From: Dryocola sp036489025
GTDB lineage: Bacteria > Pseudomonadota > Gammaproteobacteria > Enterobacterales > Enterobacteriaceae
DNA length: 64,000 nt
Direction: 5' to 3'
NCBI GenBank assembly: GCA_036489025.1
Contig: DASXGN010000031.1
Coordinates: 56,846 to 120,845, forward strand
A program made the translations under genes and the position numbers. Positions 52,690 through 60,604 of this stretch are shown here, in pieces. Position 1 is the first letter of the stretch. Each line of letters begins with the position of its first letter. Under the pieces are notes generated by a model. It searched no databases and had not been told where the DNA came from. It saw only the letters and a program-made list of their open reading frames with translations.

Positions 52690-53429
52690 TCTTCCGTTTG
52701 TACTTCGCCATGCTGCAATTTATGAGCCGCCTGCCGGTGCCTGCCCGCTGGGCGCAAGGGCTGGAAGTGGATCAGTATGTTCGCGGCATCGTCACCTTTC
52801 CTTTTGTCGGGCTGCTGCTGGGGGCGCTGGCGGGCCTGGTTTTTGCGGTGCTGCAACCCTGGTGCGGCCTGCCGCTGGCCGCTTTGGGCTATGTCCTGGC
52901 GCTGGCGCTGCTGACCGGCGGCTTTCATCTTGACGGGCTGGCCGATACCTGCGACGGCATATTTTCCGCGCGCAGCCGGGACAGGATGCTGGAAATCATG
53001 CGCGACAGCCGTCTGGGCACGCACGGCGGGCTGGCGCTGATTATTGTCATCGTCGCGAAGGTGCTGGTGGTCAGTGAACTTTCCCTGCGCGGCGGCAATA
53101 TGCTGGCCGTGCTGGCGGCGGCTTCGGTGGCCGGGCGCAGCGCTTCCGTGCTGCTGATGTACAACCATAAATACGCCAGGGAAAAAGGCTTAGGTAATCT
53201 GTTCATCGGCAAGGTCAGCGGGAAACAAACTGCGCTGACGCTGGCGGGCGGGGCTGTTCTTAGCCTGCTGCTGGTTCCCGCTGCGGGAATCTTCGCCTTT
53301 GCCATCACGCTCGCCGCCATGCTTGTCTTTGCCTGGATGCTGAAGCGCACGCTCGGCGGGCAAACGGGCGATACGCTCGGCGCGGCCATCGAACTTGGTG
53401 AAGTCATCTTTTTGCTGGCGCTGCTGTAG
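52686..53429 (+). CDS. cobS: Cobalamin synthase CobS
   Basis: Integral membrane enzyme that joins adenosylcobinamide-GDP with alpha-ribazole (phosphate). 247 residues, mostly hydrophobic. The family motif GGFHLDGLADTCDGIFS with three Asp and the stretch MRDSRLGTHGGLAL are present. ATGA-type overlap with cobU. Confidence 0.97.
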   Translation: MIFRLYFAMLQFMSRLPVPARWAQGLEVDQYVRGIVTFPFVGLLLGALAGLVFAVLQPWCGLPLAALGYVLALALLTGGFHLDGLADTCDGIFSARSRDRMLEIMRDSRLGTHGGLALIIVIVAKVLVVSELSLRGGNMLAVLAAASVAGRSASVLLMYNHKYAREKGLGNLFIGKVSGKQTALTLAGGAVLSLLLVPAAGIFAFAITLAAMLVFAWMLKRTLGGQTGDTLGAAIELGEVIFLLALL

Positions 53430-53456
53430 CCCGGCCCGAACTCAGAGAAAAATAAC

Positions 53457-54512
53457 ATGCAAACACTGGCAGCTCTTCTGGCGGCAATTGCCCCGCTTGA
53501 CCGTGACGCAATGATGAATGCCCAACTGCATATCGACGGTCTTTTAAAGCCGCAGGGCAGCCTGGGCCGGCTGGAATCCCTTGCCGTGCAGCTGGCGGGA
53601 ATGCCGGGCATGAAAGCGGGCCTGAGCACCGAGCGCAAAGCTATTATGGTAATGTGCGCGGATCACGGCGTTTATGACGAAGGCGTAGCGGTTGCGCCAA
53701 AAATCGTGACGGCCATTCAGACCATGAATATGACGCGTCGCAACACCGGCGTTTGCGTACTGGGTGCGCTGGCCGGTGCAGAAGTCAGCGTGGTGGACGT
53801 GGGCGTGGACAGCGAACCGCTGCCGGGCGTGCTGGACATGAAGGTCGCTCGCGGCAGCGGCAATATTATGAAAGGCCCGGCGATGACGCGTCAGCAGGCG
53901 GAAGAGCTTTTGCTGGCGGCGGCAAAGCTGGCGCTAACGAAAGCCGCGGAAGGCGTGCGTCTGTTCGGCGTCGGTGAACTTGGCATGGCCAACACCACGC
54001 CAGCCGCCGCGATAGTCAGCGCGTTCACCGGCAGCAATCCCATCGATACGGTCGGCATGGGGGCCAATCTGCCGAGCGATAAAATGGCGCATAAAGTGGC
54101 GGTCGTGCGAGAAGCGCTGAGGGTGAATCAGCCGGATGCACAAGACGGCGTTGACGTGCTGGCAAAAGTGGGCGGGTTTGATCTGGTGGGCATGACCGGC
54201 GTAATGCTCGGCGCGGCGGCGGCAGGTTTGCCGGTGGTGCTGGACGGCTTCCTTTCCTACGCTTCGGCGCTTGCCGCCTGCGCGATTGCGCCGAACGTCC
54301 GCGACTATCTGATTCCTTCACATCTTTCCGCCGAGAAAGGTGCAAAAATCGCGCTCAGCCATCTTGAACTGGAGCCGTATCTGCAAATGGGGATGCGGTT
54401 AGGTGAGGGAAGCGGGGCCGCGCTGGCGATGCACATCGTCGATGCCGCCTGCGCGATGTACAACAATATGGGATCTTTGGCCGACAGCAATATCGTTCTG
54501 CCGCAGCCTTAG
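53457..54512 (+). CDS. cobT: Nicotinate-nucleotide--dimethylbenzimidazole phosphoribosyltransferase
   Basis: Makes alpha-ribazole-phosphate from dimethylbenzimidazole and nicotinate mononucleotide. 351 residues. LKPQGSLGRLESLAVQLAG, MCADHGVYDEGVA, MNMTRRNTGVC, GELGMANTTPAAAI and the late RLGEGSGAALAMHIV, which holds the catalytic Glu, are present. It is the last gene of the cobalamin unit. Confidence 0.97.
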   Translation: MQTLAALLAAIAPLDRDAMMNAQLHIDGLLKPQGSLGRLESLAVQLAGMPGMKAGLSTERKAIMVMCADHGVYDEGVAVAPKIVTAIQTMNMTRRNTGVCVLGALAGAEVSVVDVGVDSEPLPGVLDMKVARGSGNIMKGPAMTRQQAEELLLAAAKLALTKAAEGVRLFGVGELGMANTTPAAAIVSAFTGSNPIDTVGMGANLPSDKMAHKVAVVREALRVNQPDAQDGVDVLAKVGGFDLVGMTGVMLGAAAAGLPVVLDGFLSYASALAACAIAPNVRDYLIPSHLSAEKGAKIALSHLELEPYLQMGMRLGEGSGAALAMHIVDAACAMYNNMGSLADSNIVLPQP

Positions 54513-54518
54513 TCAACG

Positions 54519-54562
54519 CAGGGCGGGTGACGCTTCGCTTACCCGCCCTGTAAATTTAATTT
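54519..54562 (+). terminator. Terminator after cobT
   Basis: CAGGGCGGGT (54519-54528) and ACCCGCCCTG (54541-54550), a perfect 10-bp stem with a 12-nt loop, followed by a mixed A/T stretch ending in TTTTT. Confidence 0.75.
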
Positions 54563-54763
54563 TTGGCTCGCTAAGTAAGAATATAAATTCGACCTATGGA
54601 TTTTTTCTTAAACTTTTTTATTCTTATATCTGTTAAATACAAATATCAAAGAAAATTAGTGTCGTCGCGATCATACTTTATGAAATTGAAGGCATTAATT
54701 ATCATTAGTTAACTATATTGTAAGGTTGTCGTTTCCCTTTTTTGAGTCAGTTAATTACTTCGG

Positions 54764-55414
54764 ATGAGTAAAATGGATGAGTTATCAAAATTTATTACTG
54801 CACTTTCATCATTAGCATGGCCCGTGATTTTCGGTGCTTGTATTTATTTATTGCGTTTTCCAATCGTAAACCTGATTGAGTCTGCCCGAGCGAGGAAATT
54901 TACATTGAAGGTTGCGGGTAATGAACTAACAATGGAAGAAAGTTCTGAGCAACAACGAGTTTTAATCTCAGATTTGCAAACTAAAGTGGCCGAACTTGAA
55001 AAATTAGTAAAACCTGTAGGTGTAGGGACGGAAAGTGATGTTTTACCTTCTGAACCAACCCGTTCCAGTAAACGTATATTATGGGTTGATGATGAGCCAA
55101 GAAATAACAGCTATTTAGTCGCAGCTCTCGAAGATCAAGGACTGCGGGTTGATACGGCGCAGAGTACAAATGAGGCGTTGTCAAAAATCAACAAAGATCA
55201 TTTTGATATAATCATTTCTGATATGGGTAGGCCTGAAGGTCGACAAGCCGGAATCGATCTCATTAAAACTCTGAGGACATCAAAAATTGATATTCCTGTG
55301 TATATATTTTGTGGCTCATATGCTGCAAATGCTTTTCGCGAGCGTGCCATAGATGCTGGTGCCGCTGGAATCACATCTTCAGGAACAACATTAATGAGCA
55401 TGTTGCCGTTATAA
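54764..55414 (+). CDS. Membrane-anchored response-regulator receiver protein
   Basis: Unnamed 216-residue protein. One N-terminal hydrophobic segment (about 15-37, LAWPVIFGACIYLLRFPIV), a short helical linker that may be a coiled coil (EQQRVLISDLQTKVAELEKL, 62-81), then a receiver domain from about 103: acidic pair Asp109-Asp110 (ILWVDDEP), phospho-acceptor Asp153 (IISDMG), and Ser185 (FCGS). The conserved Lys that should follow beta-5 is not visible (GAAGITSSGTT). No output domain. ATG 54773 (MDELSK) is an alternative start with a better-placed GGATGAG. It is AT-rich relative to its neighbours, suggesting transfer. No sensor kinase gene adjoins it, so the partner is unknown. Confidence 0.65.
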   Translation: MSKMDELSKFITALSSLAWPVIFGACIYLLRFPIVNLIESARARKFTLKVAGNELTMEESSEQQRVLISDLQTKVAELEKLVKPVGVGTESDVLPSEPTRSSKRILWVDDEPRNNSYLVAALEDQGLRVDTAQSTNEALSKINKDHFDIIISDMGRPEGRQAGIDLIKTLRTSKIDIPVYIFCGSYAANAFRERAIDAGAAGITSSGTTLMSMLPL

Positions 55415-55433
55415 ATTTCAGTTTATGATTAAT

Positions 55434-55469
55434 GAAAAAGTTGGGTTGGCTGAAACAGCCCACTTTTTC
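55434..55469. terminator. Bidirectional terminator after the receiver-protein gene
   Basis: GAAAAAGT (55434-55441) and ACTTTTTC (55462-55469) enclose an inner GGCTG-AAA-CAGCC hairpin. A- and T-runs are at the stem base, so it can act for both convergent genes. Confidence 0.75.
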
Positions 55470-55480
55470 ACTGGTGCCAT

Positions 55481-55789
55481 TTATTCTTCTTCCTGCATCA
55501 CCCGCAATAGCGTATCCAGCAGCCCTGGGAAGCGCGCGTCTAAATCTTCGCGTCTTAGCGAGATCAAATTCTCCCGCCCTTGCGGACGCTGCCAGATAAC
55601 TCCGCTGTCTCTTAGCACCCGCCAGTGGTGCGTCATGGTGGATTTCGCCACCTCTTTGCGCAGCGTGCCGCAGGCCAGCTCGCTGCCGCCCGCCAGAGCT
55701 TTGATGATGTCCAGCCGCAGAGGATTGCCCAGCGCAAAAAGGACATTTTCCAGGCGGATTTGTTCTCGTTCGGGGTGATTGGCGATCAT
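55481..55789 (-). CDS. ArsR-type winged-helix regulator
   Basis: 102-residue ArsR/SmtB-family repressor-like protein: ENVLFALGNPLRLDIIKALAGG, ACGTLRKEVAKSTMTHHWRVLRDSGVIWQR (recognition helix) and the wing RENLISLRREDL. There is no obvious metal-binding cysteine pair (a single Cys, in ELACGTL), so it may sense something other than a metal. ATG 55789 (MIANHPEREQIRLEN) is chosen; the upstream extension is rejected. It is divergent from the second EF-G gene and may control it. Confidence 0.82.
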   Translation of the reverse strand: MIANHPEREQIRLENVLFALGNPLRLDIIKALAGGSELACGTLRKEVAKSTMTHHWRVLRDSGVIWQRPQGRENLISLRREDLDARFPGLLDTLLRVMQEEE

Positions 55790-55914
55790 ACTCTTCCTGT
55801 GTCGGCTGTAGCGGCTGCGGCCCGGTAATATACCCAAACGACGTCCGCATTGCCACGCGACGGGACAGGCGGACCATCGGCATTAACGATAGCTAAAATA
55901 GTTCGAATATACTC

Positions 55915-55926
55915 GTACAGTTGTAC
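55915..55926. promoter_or_regulatory. Candidate operator between arsR-type gene and fusA2
   Basis: GTACA (55915-55919) and TGTAC (55922-55926) form a perfect palindrome with a 2-bp centre, with some further outer symmetry, in the 207-bp divergent gap. ArsR-family proteins bind such sites near promoters; binding here is a guess. Confidence 0.35.
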
Positions 55927-55996
55927 TATGATGAGCGCCATGCAAACGAACCGGCCGCTTCCGGCCATTGAATGTCAAACTGACTAAGGACGCATC

Positions 55997-58099
55997 ATGC
56001 CCCGACCCATCCCTCTCGAACGCTACCGCAACATTGGTATTTCCGCCCACATCGATGCAGGTAAGACCACCACCACCGAGCGCATCCTGTTTTATACCGG
56101 CATGAGCCATAAACTGGGTGAAGTTCACGATGGCGCAGCAACGACGGACTGGATGGCGCAGGAGCAGGAGCGCGGAATTACCATTACCTCCGCGGCGGTG
56201 AGCTGCTTCTGGCCGGGGATGGACCACGGCTATGAGCCGCACCGGATCAATATTATCGATACGCCCGGGCACGTGGATTTCACCATTGAAGTGGAACGTT
56301 CCATGCGCGTGCTCGACGGCGCGGTGATGGTTTATGACGCCGTCGGCGGCGTGCAGCCACAGTCTGAAACGGTCTGGCGGCAGGCTAACAAATATCACGT
56401 GCCGCGCCTGGCGTTCGTCAACAAAATGGATCGCCCCGGCGCCGATTTCTTCCGCGTGGTGCAGATGATGATTGACCGGCTGAAGGCGAATCCGGTGCCG
56501 ATCGTTATCCCGATTGGCGCGGAAGATCGCTTTACCGGCGTGGTCGACCTGATAAAAATGCGCGCAATTTTGTGGGACGATGCGACTCAGGGCATGACGT
56601 TTAACTATGCACCAGTGCCGGAGGAGCTGCTTTCCACCGCGAAAACCTGGCGTGAAAAAATGATTTCCACCGCGGCGGAAGCCACCGACGCGCTGATGGA
56701 TAAATATCTGGAAACGGGCGATCTGAGCGAGGAAGAGATTACCGCCGGGCTGCGTGCCCGCACCGTTGCCGGTGAAATCCAGCCGATGCTGTGCGGCAGC
56801 GCGTTCAAGAACAAAGGCGTACAGCGCATGCTCGACGCGGTGATAGAGCTGATGCCGTCGCCGCTGGATATCCCTTCCATCAAAGGCGTGGATGAAAAAG
56901 GACGGGCGGTTGAACGCCATGCGGACGACAGCGAACCGTTCTCGGCTCTGGCTTTCAAACTGATGACCGACCCGTACGTGGGCCAGCTGACGTTTATCCG
57001 CGTGTATTCCGGCGTGCTGAAAAAAGGCGACTCGGTTTATAACCCGGTGAAGGGGAAGAAGGAACGAATCGGGCGTATCGTGCAGATGCACGCGAACGAC
57101 CGCCACGAGGTTGACGAGCTGCGGGCGGGCGACATTGCCGCCTGCGTGGGGCTGAAAGACGTCACCACCGGCGACACGCTTTGCGATGCGAACGCCGTTG
57201 TCTCGCTGGAAAGAATGGAATTTCCGGAACCGGTTATTTCGCTGGCTATCGAGCCGAAAACCAAGGCGGACCAGGAAAGAATGGGCATCGCTTTACAGCG
57301 CCTGGCTTCGGAAGATCCCTCCTTCCGGCTGCACACCGACGAGGAGTCCGGGCAGACGATTATCTCCGGGATGGGCGAGCTGCACCTTGAAATTATCGTC
57401 GACCGCATGAAGCGCGAGTTTGGCGTGGAGGCGAACATCGGTCGTCCGCAGGTCACCTACCGCGAGACGCTTCGCAAAACGGTAAAAGAAGTTGAAGGGA
57501 AATTTGTCCGTCAGTCCGGCGGCAAAGGCCAGTATGGCCACGTCGTGCTGACGCTTGAGCCGCTCGAAGCGGGCAAAGGTTTTGCCTTCGAAGACGCGAC
57601 GAAGGGCGGCGTGGTTCCGCGTGAGTTTATCCCTTCGGTGGAAAAAGGCGTCCGCGAGGCGCTAAACAGCGGCGTGCTGGCGGGTTATCCGGTGGTCGAC
57701 GTGAAGGTAACGCTGACGTTTGGCTCTTATCACGACGTCGACTCGTCCGAAATGGCCTTCAGAATGGCGGCGATATTCGGCTTTAAAGAAGGCGCGCGGC
57801 GGGCCGATCCGGTTATTCTTGAGCCGGTGATGCACGTCGAAGTGGAAACGCCGGAAGAGTATGCCGGCAGCGTGATGGGCGATTTGTCCTCCCGTCGCGG
57901 CATGGTGCAGGGCATGGAGGAGCGGTTAGGCAGCCATATTATCCGCGCCGACGTGCCGCTTTCCGAGATGTTTGGCTACTCCACCACGCTGCGGTCCATG
58001 TCTCAGGGACGCGCGACGTACAATATGGAGTTCCACCACTATGCTGAAGCTCCGCGTAACGTGGCGGATGAGATAATCGCCAGCCGCAGTAAAGCGTAA
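55997..58099 (+). CDS. Elongation factor G paralogue
   Basis: Full-length 700-residue translational GTPase. G1 AHIDAGKT (17-24), switch I RGITITSA, G3 DTPGH (88-92), G4 NKMD (142-145) and the domain IV tip (QSGGKGQYGHVV, GSYHDVDSSEMAF) are all intact, so activity is expected. It differs at many positions from the housekeeping enterobacterial FusA as I recall it and resembles beta-proteobacterial EF-G at least as well. It is not in a str operon: no rpsL, rpsG or tuf adjoins it. It is divergent from the arsR-type gene and has its own terminator. A conditional or drug-tolerant second EF-G, acquired horizontally, is possible. Confidence 0.9.
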   Translation: MPRPIPLERYRNIGISAHIDAGKTTTTERILFYTGMSHKLGEVHDGAATTDWMAQEQERGITITSAAVSCFWPGMDHGYEPHRINIIDTPGHVDFTIEVERSMRVLDGAVMVYDAVGGVQPQSETVWRQANKYHVPRLAFVNKMDRPGADFFRVVQMMIDRLKANPVPIVIPIGAEDRFTGVVDLIKMRAILWDDATQGMTFNYAPVPEELLSTAKTWREKMISTAAEATDALMDKYLETGDLSEEEITAGLRARTVAGEIQPMLCGSAFKNKGVQRMLDAVIELMPSPLDIPSIKGVDEKGRAVERHADDSEPFSALAFKLMTDPYVGQLTFIRVYSGVLKKGDSVYNPVKGKKERIGRIVQMHANDRHEVDELRAGDIAACVGLKDVTTGDTLCDANAVVSLERMEFPEPVISLAIEPKTKADQERMGIALQRLASEDPSFRLHTDEESGQTIISGMGELHLEIIVDRMKREFGVEANIGRPQVTYRETLRKTVKEVEGKFVRQSGGKGQYGHVVLTLEPLEAGKGFAFEDATKGGVVPREFIPSVEKGVREALNSGVLAGYPVVDVKVTLTFGSYHDVDSSEMAFRMAAIFGFKEGARRADPVILEPVMHVEVETPEEYAGSVMGDLSSRRGMVQGMEERLGSHIIRADVPLSEMFGYSTTLRSMSQGRATYNMEFHHYAEAPRNVADEIIASRSKA

Positions 58100-58111
58100 T
58101 CTGCCGCAACA

Positions 58112-58146
58112 AAAACCCGCTCGGGGAAACCTAAGCGGGTTTTTAT
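58112..58146 (+). terminator. Terminator after the EF-G paralogue
   Basis: AAAACCCGCT (58112-58121) and AGCGGGTTTT (58134-58143), a perfect 10-bp stem with T-run, 12 nt after the stop. Confidence 0.9.
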
Positions 58147-58212
58147 ATTAATGACGGGCAGTTCGATTAAATCGAAATGTCGCTATCGCTGAAAAAAAAG
58201 TCGCGTTAGCCG

Positions 58213-58482
58213 TTACTTTTTCTTATAGACGTCGGCGGTACCGTGAATTTTGTTCTCAGTATGGTTTGAAGTCACGACGTAAATATCGCCCCCTTTTTCA
58301 TCAGCCTTTTTGGAGAGTTCCTCTTTGGCGTCAGAAATAGAAACTTCATTGGCGGTGGTCACGCTGCCCACTTTTACATACTGATCTTTTACTTTCGCAA
58401 ATTCTTCTTTGGACATCAGGTCTGCGGCAAAGGCATTGAACGCAAGAGCACCGGCTAAAACGCCAAATAAAACTTTTTTCAT
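58213..58482 (-). CDS. DUF1471 (YhcN/BhsA family) periplasmic protein
   Basis: 89-residue secreted protein with a signal peptide (MKKVLFGVLAGALAFNAFA, cleavage near residue 19) and a C-terminal DUF1471 core (YVKVGSVTTANEVSISDAKEELSKKADEKGGD, then YVVTSNHTENKIHGTADVYKK). Relatives such as YhcN, BhsA and McbA respond to acid, oxidative or envelope stress. SD AAAGGAA on the minus strand. Not assigned to a named member. Confidence 0.85.
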   Translation of the reverse strand: MKKVLFGVLAGALAFNAFAADLMSKEEFAKVKDQYVKVGSVTTANEVSISDAKEELSKKADEKGGDIYVVTSNHTENKIHGTADVYKKK

Positions 58483-58616
58483 AAGAAATTCCTTTTGACG
58501 GTTACGTGAATGAGGCGCTTATTGACCCCTATATTCATATAGTTTGCAAATGTAACTAAAGCAAATCTACCGCTGCGCTTTCTTAAAATAATCTTCAGCA
58601 ACAGCCGCTTCTATCA

Positions 58617-59753
58617 CTAATGATCCAGATAAAGGTAATGCATCCAGCTGGTCATGCGCAGCAGCACCTTGCGCATTACGGAAACATGGCTGAAATGGTC
58701 TGAATAGACGGCGACCTGCGCAAAAATGCCGTCGGGCAGGGCGTCCACCTCGGCGTTGGGGGACAGCTCAATCACCGCCAGCACGCCGTCGCTGCCGGGC
58801 ACGATATTCAGGGATTGCAGCGTCCCCTGGGCCTGATAAGCCCCGCCCGGCACCACGGGCAGAATCCGGGTTAGCCTGCCGGGGAAGACCTGGCCGGGCA
58901 GGGCATCAAAGACCACTTCGGCTTCGTCGCCCGGCTCAAGGCGCAGCAGCGAGTTTTGCCGGAACTGGGCGACAATCTGTCTTTTTTGCTCGGGGATAAA
59001 GACCATCACGGGCCGGAGCGGAATCGCCGCCGCATAGGTGCCGGGGCGAACTAATACCTGCGTGACATAGCCGTTGCTGGGCGCGCGAATAATCGTCTGC
59101 TCAAGGTTATATTTAGCTTCGGCGAGCTGCGCCCGTAGGCTGACAATCTGCGACTGCTCGCCGTTGACTACGCTTTCCAGCTGGCTTTTCACCTGCGACT
59201 GCTGGGCGACGGAAGCCTGTACCAGCGCGTCCTGCGCCAGGTAGTTTTGCCGGGCGGTATCAATATCGCTTTCTGAGAAGGGATTCACCCTCGCCCGGCT
59301 TCCCTTAAGGTAGCGCTGATAGTCTTTGTACAACCTGTCCCGTTCGGCGGAGACGCGCGAGGTGTTGGCGATGGCCTCGTCCAGCTGGCCCTTCAGCGCC
59401 TGATTGTTATGTACCGTAGTGACTAAATCCGCCTCAAGTCGATTTACCCGAGCCTGATAGCGGGCAGGATCCAATTTAAAAAGTATTTCACCTTTTTTGA
59501 TCAGCACATTTTGTTTTTCAATGACTTCAGTCACTACGCCGGTCACCTGCGGCGTAATGGGGATGGTAATAACGGCTTTCTGCGCCAGATAAGTATAAGG
59601 ATGGTTGTAATTCATCAGCAGAATGAGCGCGCCGACAATAAATACTCCGCCGAGCGCGGCGGTGGGCACGGTCCATTTATTTACCGGTATTTTAAAGATT
59701 TTAAATATAGCCCAGGCGACAGCAACGTAGGTCAGGATAATGAGCAAATCCAT
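58617..59753 (-). CDS. yibH: HlyD-family membrane fusion protein YibH
   Basis: 378 residues, the E. coli YibH length. One or two N-terminal membrane segments (LLIILTYVAVAWAIFKI, ALGGVFIVGALILLM), a lipoyl/barrel-sandwich half (VTGVVTEVIEKQNVLIKKGEILFKLDP), a long coiled-coil hairpin (about 110-210) and the second half (IIRAPSNGYVTQVLVRPG). The C-terminus MRKVLLRMTSWMHYLYLDH matches E. coli. ATG 59753 is chosen. It forms an efflux-type adaptor, but no transporter or outer-membrane channel gene adjoins it; yibI lies 4 bp upstream. Confidence 0.93.
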   Translation of the reverse strand: MDLLIILTYVAVAWAIFKIFKIPVNKWTVPTAALGGVFIVGALILLMNYNHPYTYLAQKAVITIPITPQVTGVVTEVIEKQNVLIKKGEILFKLDPARYQARVNRLEADLVTTVHNNQALKGQLDEAIANTSRVSAERDRLYKDYQRYLKGSRARVNPFSESDIDTARQNYLAQDALVQASVAQQSQVKSQLESVVNGEQSQIVSLRAQLAEAKYNLEQTIIRAPSNGYVTQVLVRPGTYAAAIPLRPVMVFIPEQKRQIVAQFRQNSLLRLEPGDEAEVVFDALPGQVFPGRLTRILPVVPGGAYQAQGTLQSLNIVPGSDGVLAVIELSPNAEVDALPDGIFAQVAVYSDHFSHVSVMRKVLLRMTSWMHYLYLDH

Positions 59754-59757
59754 GATG

Positions 59758-60081
59758 TTACTCCGAAGGTGGCGGTGGGGTGTCGCCTGATTTTTGCTCC
59801 AGCTCGGCCACGCGCAGCTGCAGCTGGGCCAGCGAATCACTCTGATGCTGCATGCCCCAGCCGCGTTCCGGGCGGTAAAGCGTGGCCCAAATCCATAAAA
59901 ACGGCCAGATAACATGGAGGGTAAAAAGGCTTACCCAGCCGGCAACGTGAATGGCATCGGCGTGCGGATGGTTGCGGGATTTTGCAATAAGATAAGGAAT
60001 ATCATGAAGAATAATAATCCCATAAAAAATAATCAGAAAAACAAAGATGAGTACGCCGAGCGCAAAGTAGTTAAGAAACAT
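59758..60081 (-). CDS. yibI: DUF3302 inner membrane protein YibI
   Basis: 107-residue membrane protein with two hydrophobic segments (ALGVLIFVFLIIFYGIIIL and VSLFTLHVIWPFLWIWATLY) and a hydrophilic Gln/Glu-rich tail with heptad spacing (LAQLQLRVAELEQK). DUF3302 genes are regularly paired with a YibH-type HlyD gene, as here. Function unknown; it may be the partner of YibH in the membrane. Confidence 0.9.
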   Translation of the reverse strand: MFLNYFALGVLIFVFLIIFYGIIILHDIPYLIAKSRNHPHADAIHVAGWVSLFTLHVIWPFLWIWATLYRPERGWGMQHQSDSLAQLQLRVAELEQKSGDTPPPPSE

Positions 60082-60326
60082 AGCTGCCTCGTAGAATGAA
60101 TTCCGATTCTTTGATAAAGATAGACGCTAAGTTTTCCGAGCGTTAGGCAGGCTTGAAAATATAAATATCCACGAAAGTTAAATGAAAGACATGACTATTT
60201 TTATCACCCTTAAGTATTAATTCTTAACAGTCTTACGGGTGAGAGGTCATTATTCTGATAAGTCTGAGCCCAGCCTGAGCGCAGGTTTGAAAGGGGTGAT
60301 AAAGCACGGTTCGATGCCCCGGACGC

Positions 60327-60359
60327 AAAAAAGCCGCCTAAGTTTCCTTAAGCGGCTTT
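60327..60359 (-). terminator. Terminator of the first tRNA-Asn gene
   Basis: On the minus strand GAAAGCCGCTTAAG pairs with CTTAGGCGGCTTT around GAAA, followed by a T-run (60327-60332 as A on +). It lies 9 nt past the tRNA 3' end. The remaining gap to yibI (60082-60326) shows no further gene. Confidence 0.85.
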
Positions 60360-60367
60360 CTCTAATT

Positions 60368-60443
60368 TGGCTCCTCTGACTGGACTCGAACCAGTGACAT
60401 ACGGATTAACAGTCCGCCGTTCTACCGACTGAACTACAGAGGA
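60368..60443 (-). tRNA. tRNA-Asn (GTT)
   Basis: 76-nt tRNA with encoded CCA. The acceptor stem TCCTCTG/CAGAGGA, the T-loop GGTTCGAGTCC and anticodon GTT (60408-60410) are perfect. It sits between the accessory region and yeeO, as the asn tRNA genes do in E. coli. Identical to the copy at 63906. Confidence 0.98.
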
Positions 60444-60604
60444 ATCGTAGTGCGGCATATCTTAGCGAGTGCGCCTGGTTTGTCAAAGCCTAAATCAGGG
60501 CAACGTGGTCGTTTGCGGATTCCGTCGGCAGTTTGCTTTCTTTTTAGGCGCGAATTGTCAAAAAAATCCTTTGCAGGATAAGCGTTTGTAAATCATTATT
60601 TGAA

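Noticed and set aside
60368..60443. tRNA-Asn as attachment site of an integrated island of the high-pathogenicity-island type
   Set aside because: No integrase and no extra copy of the tRNA 3' end outside the two intact tRNA genes is visible.
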